From: Mikania micrantha
Taxonomy: Eukaryota; Streptophyta; Magnoliopsida; Asterales; Asteraceae
Assembly: GCA_009363875.1 (NCBI GenBank)
Contig: CM018688.1
Location: forward strand, 58,009,001-58,073,000
Reading direction: 5' to 3'
DNA length: 64,000 nt
Shown: positions 56,555 through 64,000 of the stretch, one piece after another
Layout: the number at the start of each line of letters is the position of its first letter
Position numbering within the stretch: the stretch's first letter is position 1
The notes under the pieces: generated by a model
Database searches by the model: none
What the model was told of the DNA's origin: nothing
What the model saw: the letters and a program-made list of their open reading frames with translations, nothing else
Position numbers and translations under genes: made by a program

Positions 56555-56927
56555 GACGCGTATAGGTCTATACGCCTCGTATAGGAGTCCAATCATTGAT
56601 ATTGACAAATCATTACACCCAATATTTGTCTCCCTATATGTCTCGTATATATGAGACTTATAAAAGTTATGAGGTGTGTGTAAGAATAACAAAACACGAC
56701 CCAAAAATAAATTACGGATCTTTGGAAATGAGTAATTGGAAATGTTTGTTATTCCTTGTTATTTTTTAAATAACAAGAAAAAAAGAAAAGTAAACGACGC
56801 GTGTCATAAGCAGGGTTGCACATTGTTCCCCTGAAACCACATGCAAACACACATCCGAACGTTTTGACGTTTCAAAAGCAACAAATCAAATCGTCACCTT
56901 CACATTATAAACTCCAGATCGGTTTCA

Positions 56928-57191
56928 ATGGACGAAAAGTTGTTGCAGAGGCTGGAGTCCGCCGTAACGCGGTTGGAATCGCTCTCCGGCGGTTTCCAGC
57001 CCCATTCCGTCGCACCGGACGCCGCATCGGAACCGTCAATCGGCGCGTTTGATGATCTGATCGCGGAATACGTCGGAAAGGTTTCCACTGCGGCGGAGAA
57101 GATCGGCGGACAAGTTAAGGATGTGACGAATCTTCTCAAGGAGGCTTTTCTCGTTCAGAAGGAGTTAATCCTTAAGACAAAACAAACTCAG
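56928..57191 (+). CDS. CAP1: cyclase-associated protein, exon 1 only
   Basis: The 88-codon exon begins MDEKLLQRLESAVTRLESL and ends KEAFLVQKELILKTKQTQ at a GT donor (57192). The RLE-x-AVTRLE start, the AEKIGG block and VQKEL-KTKQTQ match the N-terminal helical region of plant cyclase-associated protein (Arabidopsis CAP1), which recycles actin monomers. The family is about 470 residues long, so some 380 residues are missing. The ATG follows a plausible leader. I found no second exon in the next 6.8 kb, which is all repeats: either intron 1 is longer than that, or this is a truncated copy. Elevated GC and unbroken reading suggest it was recently or still under selection. Confidence 0.72.
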
Positions 57192-57899
57192 GTTAGTTTA
57201 ATTTTACAGATTCTTCTTTTGCATTAGGGATTGAAATTCCGAAATTACAACTGTGTTGATGATCTTAATTGAAGTTTTTTATCAGCCGAGATATGATATT
57301 GATTTATTTATTATCCCTAATTCACGTATTCTGCGTGTTTGGGCTTGAATCTGGAATCAAGGGGAAAAAGCTAAATCATCCCAAGATCCCTGCTACTTAT
57401 TTCGATAAAAAATTGAAATTATCGTGTTCTGAACGTATACATGCCTAAGATTATAACCTACATTATGATTATTTGTTTTGCCTTTGGAAATTGGGTGAAA
57501 ATGTGACATGAAATTCTTTTGATTTGAGATAGATTGTTATGAGAACTTTATGTCAAGAAGCCATACGTGAAATTGAAGCTGGGTTTGAAAATGCATAACC
57601 ACAAGAAGTAGATATAAATACTACTTGATAATAATAACGAAAATGCACATTCAATTTGGGACAAAGCATTGCTCGAAACTTAACTTTTATAAATGAATAA
57701 TCAGTCACTAATCCATGAATAAATGTATATCGTTGATCCATTACAGTGGAGGGATACCTGTTTCCTGTATTGATTCATAAAGTGAATGAAATTATATGAA
57801 TACATTCCGCTAGAGGGGAACCTTCAGGGGTGACCCTACGAATTGAGGTGCACAAGACGAGCCGGAAAGAAAAGGTCCCAGTGAATTCAAATATTAAAA
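57192..57899 (+). other. intron 1 start of CAP or 3' flank of an orphan exon
   Basis: AT-rich with no coding match. It opens with GTTAGTTTAATTTT, a fair donor context. Confidence 0.4.
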
Positions 57900-58360
57900 C
57901 AGGGTGTTCAAAAAAACCGAAAACCGTTTAAAACCGAAAACCAAACCGTATTCGTAATTGAAAAAACCGAACCGAACCGAATTATGAATTTTGTTTTCGG
58001 TTTGGTTCCTAAATGTACCCGATTTCCGAATTTGATTTTTAGTTCGGGTTCTAACTGTATCCGAATTTCGAATTTCGCCTTTCGGTTCCATTTTTTTCAA
58101 ATTATGTTTGTTTGGTTTATTTGATTAACCGATTAAACCGAATTCAGATTTAAATTTATTATTTTTATTAATAATATATTAGGTTGAATTCGGTAAATTC
58201 AATTTTTAGCTAGTTTATTCAGTTTTTAATTGGTTTATTTGGTTGAATTCGGTTTATTCGGTTTTTAACCGGTTTATTTGGTTTTTAATCGGTTTTCGGA
58301 TAGGGAAAAAATTGAAAACCTAATAAACCATTGACCTAATCGATGAACACTCATAGTTTA
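57900..58360. mobile_element. MITE with CAGGGTGTTCA end (hAT-like)
   Basis: Starts CAGGGTGTTCAAAAAAACCG and ends with GATGAACACTCATAG, the same terminal type as 51341-51566. Internally it repeats AACCGAAAACC/CGGTTTTTAACCGG words. The target duplication is not clear. Confidence 0.6.
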
Positions 58361-58494
58361 AAGGGCATAAAAGTAACTTTCTATGCTTTAAATAAAATTA
58401 CTTTTTGTAACCCTTAAATTATGTGTTCGTAAATGATTTTTTTTCGTCCACTGCAGCTTGTTGGTTCTCATTTGAATTAATCTCTATATATACA

Positions 58495-59255
58495 TCAAGC
58501 TTATTGATAGCGGCTATAGCGACCGCTATAGCGCGCTATGTGGCGAAGCGGCAATGACCCGCTATTAGGGTTTAGCGGGAAGAAAGCGTAAGTAGCGAGC
58601 GTCTGTTTTTCTGTTTCTTTTTAAATACCTGATATGTCCGTCGGAATTACGCCCTAAAAAGTCGAATCGAGGAGGATACCGACTGGTGCGAGTAGCGAGG
58701 AAGCTTCAGCCGCCGCCGACGGGGCTAATTGCTGGACGCCTGGTTGCCGACGACTGAGGAAGACGACGGCCGAGGAAGAAGGACTTGAATTTGATTCTGA
58801 TTTCAGCCGACAAGTGAGGAAGACAGAAGACGGCGACCCACTGAGGAGTTCTGATTTCAGCCGACAGTATCAATTGCCAAATATTGATCGATCGATTGAA
58901 TTTTGAACCAGTGTGAATTGTGAAGGGTATGAATTATGAACTATGGACTTCATATATTAATCAGTTCAATTTATGAACAGTTCATAACTTCATTTTTTTT
59001 TAATTACGTTTTTTCCCTTTAAAAATTAGCCATTGATATTTGTTGAAACTTGATTATTTAATGACTATAATTGTTTAGTGGTGTAAAACTATGAATGTTT
59101 ATTTTGTTGGCTATTTTGGATGACTATAATTATTTATTCAGTTTTATATTATTTAATCGCTAAACACGAAATAGCGGTCGCTATTTACCGCTATTCGCTA
59201 CATAGCATATAGGTACCTTATCGCTATTTACCGCTATTCGCTATCAATAACTATG
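58495..59255. mobile_element. TIR element with TTATTGATAGCG ends
   Basis: Begins TTATTGATAGCGGCTATAGC and ends with the inverse, CGCTATCAATAA. Subterminal repeats of CCGCTATT-CGCTA occur at both ends. 58630-58890 is unusually GC-rich, with CCGCCGCCGACGG and a repeated TTCTGATTTCAGCCGACA, unlike the AT-rich rest. No transposase frame. Confidence 0.6.
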
Positions 59256-59459
59256 ATATACATATATATCAAAAATTTTGTACCCCTAAAAAAATGGGCC
59301 CAGGACGTAGGTCGGGTTTGCCTCTCCTCTGGGCCGCCCCTAGGAACCTTAAATATATAAAGGAAAGAACCATAGCGTAGAAGCCTATAGCCGGTCCATG
59401 ACCCATAAACAAATAAAACGTATGATACAACTCCAATTAAAGTTTATGTCCCCGACCTA

Positions 59460-59912
59460 AACAGGTTGATCAGATGGATGATCCTATAACTATGGAGCAA
59501 CTCTGCTTAGTATTTGGATCCTTCCTTAGTCCCTTAAACGACAAGTAGCGTATTTAGTGGAGAAGGTGTTAGTTATTAATGGTTTTATGTTGCAGTATTT
59601 ATTATGATGGATGACTTTGTTTTGTTATTATAGTTTTTTACATTCAATCGTTTTGTAATCGGAGAGTCGCCCCTCTCGAATCGGGCCAATTAGTGAAATC
59701 TTCTATCGTATTTAATCTTTATCATCTGTAGTTCTATCAATTGGTTCCATTGCCTGGAATTCGTCCAAACCGTTGAGATGGTGTAGACATGAGACAATTT
59801 AGAAGGTAGTAGCAATCCACCTGATCTGATTGTTGCCCAGTTAGCAGACATTGCTTCTAAACTAGAGTCTATTGAAACCTTGAAAGAAGACATGGCCGCG
59901 TTGAAACCATAA
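59460..59912 (+). mobile_element. gypsy LTR end, primer site and gag start, truncated
   Basis: Homologous to 63640-63950: CTCTCGAATCGGG block, LTR end CTATCA, primer-site-like TTGGTTCCATTGCCTGGAA, then a gag start that reads VAQLADIASKLESIETLKED in one frame. It stops abruptly at 59912, where the hAT element starts. Confidence 0.65.
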
Positions 59913-60252
59913 TCACATAAATCGCGGTTCGCTTCGGTACGAAAATGCGGTTCGGGTACGCGTTCTCTAGCTTCAACGAATTCGGTATGAAGGGGGTAGG
60001 TTCATTTCGGCACGCTCCAGTACGTGTACCATATAGTCCAATTCGTTGTACACCATTAAAAAACAGTTAAATGCCAGATTAACAGCTATTTAAATGATTA
60101 ACAACAGAAATTTAAGTGATAAGCTGATTAACATAATAATAGTAGCTACAAAAGCTCAAAATTTCAAAAACACCAAATAGAGTAACAGTTACAGATTAAC
60201 AAAAGCATTAAACAAATCAGATAATAGTAAACTAAAATGGAAGGCATTTCCT

Positions 60253-62440
60253 CTAGTCTATGCTTTTCCTTTTTCCTTTCATGTTGCCAATGCCTTCATC
60301 ATCAAGGTCTTCCCAAACCATTTCCTCTAATCGAGCACTCGAGCCTTCAATGTATGCACTCTCCGGATTCATATCCCACTTTTTATGCGGGCTAGATTTA
60401 TAAGAATCTGAATTACGTGATTGAAGTCTAATGTTGGAGTGAATAAACCCTTGCTTATCTGCTCTCTTGGAATTTAAATGATCCCACTTAACGCTATGGA
60501 TATAGGAGTATGTACTCCAGTTTCTTTCAGCCGAAGAGCTGCTAATTGGGTGGGTTGAGCACCTTTTTTGCTACTTCGGATAATTCTAGAGTCTCCGAGC
60601 CATACGTACCCCACCAGTCAATTGAATCCATAGTAACGACATCAGCTTGGGTTGCAGCTCTTGAAAATAATCCTTTCTTCATATGGAATGTTGCAAATTG
60701 TTCTTGTAACATTGAGTCCTCCTCTTTATTTCTGCAATTTTTTTAAACGCATCTATAACACCATTCATAACTTCTCTGTCTTTGTTCGGAGCTTTTCTTA
60801 TTGTGCCACCAGGCGCCAACTTTTCTAAATAGTATTTATCATAAAATTTAGGTGTTAAGGCAAATCCTAAACAATTAAATGGGATTGTCATTTTTTCCCA
60901 CCGAGTCAAAAGAATCTTTTCAACTTGAGGTAAATAACTTGAGAACTTGTTTCGTGCCATAACATATTTAATTTCACCAACCATGTTGTCCATTTTCTCA
61001 TAGATTTCTCCCATTTTGGATCTTTTACCATCACAAAATTTAATTAACAAAAAAATTGGTTTTGTGATAGCTAATATGCTCTCAACATCTTCCCAAAACA
61101 AGTCGTCTTTAATTGTATATTTGTATCAGAAACTTTTGTCCCAACTGTTCGAGTATTTTCATCTCCATTTTTCACCCAATCTCGCCAAGAATTGACGACA
61201 ATCGTTGTTGCTAGTGCCTCCTTGCAATCTAACAGCCTTCACAAGAGAATATAATATGATGCAAAACGAGTTTTTGCAACTTTCAATAATAACTTTGAGT
61301 TTTCTCTAAAAATTACTAAGGCATGGGTATGGTTAAGGAATTACTTTACAATAACCTTATCTTTCTTATACGTGTCGAATAACCAAAAGAATTGACTTGC
61401 CAAATCTTTGAAAATAAGATTTAGAGTATGAACACAACAAGGGGACCAGAAAATGTGTTTGTACACTTTCTCAATTTCTTTTCCGGCTGCTTTGCAATTA
61501 GCGGCATTATCCGTAACAACCGATAACACGTTGTTTGGTACAATCGTCTTAATGGCTCCAATAAGAAACTTGGCAATCACTGCTCTCGTTTTCTCCACTC
61601 CCAAAAAGCCTTCTGGATACATACATCACACCACGCAAATTGACCGTGAGAACATTGATTAGGGGTTATGTTTAATATTAGACCAACCATCCGATACAAT
61701 TGATACTCCTCGCGTGTACCATGTGTCTTTAAGGGTGTTAGTTCCTTCTCAACATCTCGAACACACTCATCAAGTAAAACTGTTCTTGCTTTTTCACTTG
61801 ATAGGGGTTTATATCCAACCGGTGCATTCTTAATGGCACTAACCATTTCAAGGAATTGTGGAGTGCGTAATACATTGAAGGCAATTCCGTTTGCACACAA
61901 TCCTCTATTGATCTTCAAATCCACTGCGTTTCTTTCTAACATGCCAAATGTTTCTTCAATACCTTTCTTTGAAGATGTAGTTTTTGATAGCATTGAATTT
62001 TTGAAGGACATAGAAACTTCCGAACCAGAACTTTTAGCTTTTTCAAACTTTGTAAAATGCCTTTCATACAACGCTCTAAGTACCACCGGACATCTTTTGA
62101 TCTTAGCTTTTTTCCCCACAGCAGCCCCAAAGAAATGAATGTGAATTCTAGTGTAAGTGCTTGTAAAGTTGCCCTTACAGTGATTGCAAGTCCACTTCTT
62201 GCTACCTCCTAGATTCTTGTTGTACCCCACAGGTGGTGCAAGTACAACAACAATCACAAAAGCTAAAGAAAAACTAACAGTCAAGAAAAACATAACATAA
62301 TTCATGTTCTTGGTTATTACTTGCACCTTGGAAGGTTACTTCATCAACCAGTGGTCTGATAACATCTTTCTCTTCTGATTTTTTGTTCGTTTTACTTCCA
62401 CTTGTTCCACTACCACTTGTAGCAGCTGATGTTGGAGAAG
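60253..62440 (-). pseudogene. hAT transposase, copy 1 (nearly full length, broken)
   Basis: Minus strand. The N-terminus is near 62440-62338 (Ser/Thr-rich, then KSEEKDVIRPLVDEVTF). A likely intron spans about 62306-62235. A BED-type zinc finger WTCNHCKGNF ... HIHFFG follows (about 62200-62120). Then the DUF659-like core: NRGLCANGIAFNVLRTPQF and, past a frame change, VLSVVTDNAANCKAAGKEIE, FWSPCCVHTLNLIFKDL. Further frames hold KPIFLLIKFCDG and ESAYIEGSSARLEEMVWEDL. The C-terminal dimerisation motif SSAERNWSTYSYIH lies near 60545-60500, ending at a TAG (60255-60253). At least three frameshifts or stops. Confidence 0.85.
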
Positions 62441-62441
62441 A

Positions 62442-63505
62442 TTGCTGAAAGAAGCTAAAAGTTCTGGTTCGGGAGTTTCTAATGGTTTAAAAAACTCTGT
62501 GCTATCAAAAACATCTTCAAAGAAAGGTATTGAAGAAACATTTGGCATTTCAGAAAGAAACGCAATGGATTTGAAGATCAATAGAGGATTGTGTGCAAAC
62601 GGAATTGCCTTCAACGTGTTATGCAGTCCACAATTCCTTGAAATGGTTCGCGCCATTAAGAATGCACCGATTGGATATAAACCCCCTTCTAGTGAAAAAG
62701 CAAGAACCGTATTACTTGATGATTGTGTTCGGGATGTTGAGAAGGAACTAACACCCGTTAAAGACACATGGTACACACAAGGAGTATCAATTGTTTCTGA
62801 TGGGTGGTCTAATGTTAAATATAACCCCCTAATCAATGTTCTCGCGGTCAATTTGGTGCGATGTTTATGTATTCAGATTACATTTTGGGAGTGGAAAAAA
62901 CGGGAGTAGTAATTGCCAAGTTTCTTATTGGAGCCATTGGGATAATTGGACCATTGAGAAAGTGTACAAACACATTTTTGGGTCCCTTGTTGTGTCCACA
63001 CTTTAAATCTTATTTTCAAAGATTTGGCAAGTCAATTCTTTTGGTTATTCGACATGTTTAAGAAAGGTAAGGCTATTGTAAAGTATTTCCTTAATCATAC
63101 CCATGCCTTAGCAATTTTTAGAGAAAACTCAAAGTTAGAATTATTGAAAGTTGCAAAAACTCGTTTTGCATCACATTATATTCTCTTGCGAAGGTTAGCA
63201 ACAACGATTGTACCCAATTCTTAGCGAGATTGGGTGAAAAGTGGGGATGAAAATACTCGAATAGTCGGGACAAAAGTCTCTGATACAATTAAAGATGACT
63301 TGTTTTGGGAAGATTTTGAGAGTATATTAGCTATCACAAAACCAATATTTTGCTAATTAAATTTTGCGATGGTGAAGGATCCAAAATGGGAGAAATCTAT
63401 GAGAAAATGGACAACATGGTTGGTGAAATTAAAGATGTTATGGCACGAAACAAGTTCTCGAGTTATTTACTTGAAGCTGAAAAGATTCTGATACGAATCC
63501 AATGA
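62442..63505 (+). pseudogene. hAT transposase, copy 2 (truncated, head-to-head)
   Basis: Forward copy of the same transposase: EAKSSGSGVSNGLKNS, NRGLCANGIAFNVL, SIVSDGWSNVKYNPLINVL, then frame breaks through HFKSYFQRFGKSI, ASQFFWLFD and KFSSYL, ending near 63505 before the dimerisation domain. It lacks the zinc finger. Closely related in sequence to copy 1 and arranged 5' to 5' with it. Confidence 0.82.
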
Positions 63506-63824
63506 AAGTGTATGTCCGAAAGAACAGGAAAGACAAACCAGCGGCAGCTAATTGGCAGCAGCTCGAGTTGATGTTCGGGATTGGCATTACTAGCGCACTT
63601 AGTGGCTAGTGGGGGGAAGAAGTTATGCAGCAGTTACTTTCAGCTTTTGTTTATTCAGTATTTGTAGTTCTTAGATGTTATTTCCGGTTTTTGTTCTTGA
63701 ATTGATATTTGCTTGTACTTTGGAGATTTTACCCATCTCGAATCGGGTTAACTATCTATAATTACTATCGGTTGTGTTTGGATTCTATCATTGGTTCCAT
63801 TGCCGGGAAATCGAAGGTGACAGA
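63506..63824 (+). mobile_element. gypsy LTR (3' part) and primer site
   Basis: LTR end CTATCA near 63790 is followed by TTGGTTCCATTGCCGGGAAA, a primer-site-like sequence whose matching tRNA I did not identify. The LTR start was not located. Confidence 0.6.
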
Positions 63825-64000
63825 ATGGTGGCGACTCGGAATCAGGAAAGCAGCAGTGGGACGAACGACCCGATCACAGCACAACTGGACGCCATCGCGG
63901 CGAAACTGGATGCCATGGAGTCATTGAAGGAGGATGTCGATGCGCTTAAACGCAGACCCAACTTTTGGAGGAGGAGACCCGAGAGGTTGGATCTTAAAGG
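63825..64000 (+). CDS. gypsy gag N-terminus (runs off the window)
   Basis: ATG at 63825 opens MVATRNQESSSGTNDPITAQ then LDAIAAKLDAMESLKEDVDALKR, the N-terminal pattern of Asteraceae-type gypsy gag proteins (short polar head, then a coiled Ala/Leu/Lys helix). Open to the window edge with no stop. Directly downstream of an LTR end and primer site, so this is the 5' end of an element that continues outside. Confidence 0.7.
   Translation, partial: MVATRNQESSSGTNDPITAQLDAIAAKLDAMESLKEDVDALKRRPNFWRRRPERLDLK

Noticed and set aside
61833..62138. 101-codon plus-strand frame; likewise 62336-62851 on the minus strand
   Set aside because: They are antisense to the two hAT transposase copies and resemble each other only because the copies are inverted duplicates.

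Overview
This is plant nuclear DNA, most likely from a eudicot and plausibly from the daisy family (Asteraceae). The family guess is an inference from the style of the gypsy gag proteins and from a retroelement-protease/ARID fusion of a type I associate with that family. Coding capacity is low and dominated by transposable elements. Only two ordinary host genes are visible: an intact seven-exon receptor-like kinase gene (24336-30702, 460 codons, related to Arabidopsis At1g01540/At4g01330) and a first exon of a cyclase-associated protein gene (56928-57191) whose remaining exons are not in the window.

Layout. 1-1308: intergenic DNA with a compound microsatellite and a reversed LINE relic. 1309-19172: a three-level nest. 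A reversed solo LTR (family A) holds a reversed LTR (family B, 5-bp target duplication AGGCT), which holds a complete 12.9-kb Athila-type Ty3/gypsy element (4052-16971, target duplication CCCCT, 1.7-kb LTRs, tRNA-Asp-type primer site, gag, pol and a third ORF, all carrying stops or frameshifts). 19173-20450: a two-copy tandem repeat. 20451-24335: intergenic, with a SINE and a LINE that each keep a 16-bp target duplication, and a foldback Mutator-like element hosting a second SINE. 24336-30702: the kinase gene, with a SINE and a small solo LTR in its introns. 31262-39640: fragments of Athila-like LTRs in opposite orientations, a forward family C LTR with a visible promoter, and a reversed 3.2-kb copia-like element that keeps LTRs, primer site, purine tract and gag but no pol. 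39900-43010: a head-to-head inverted duplication of an Athila-like third ORF. 43190-45070 and 51114-53600: two related reversed gypsy fragments. 46661-49005: an intact forward solo LTR of family A with target duplication ATTAT. 53607-54924: a broken protease-like/ARID gene. 55859-59255: hAT-type small elements around the cyclase-associated protein exon. 59460-64000: two gypsy LTR/gag starts separated by a head-to-head pair of broken hAT transposase genes.

The most striking feature is not a gene. Several LTR families here (Athila, A, B, C and a fifth Athila-like relic) carry arrays of very short hairpin-forming words. Within an array the stems change but stay complementary. In family B the loops on the element's sense strand are often UUCG closed by C-G. 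In family A, 13-nt and 14-nt hairpins alternate strictly. These arrays would be in the transcribed leader, and they are the best candidate here for an undescribed shared system. Positions are from manual reading; no alignment or folding program was run.
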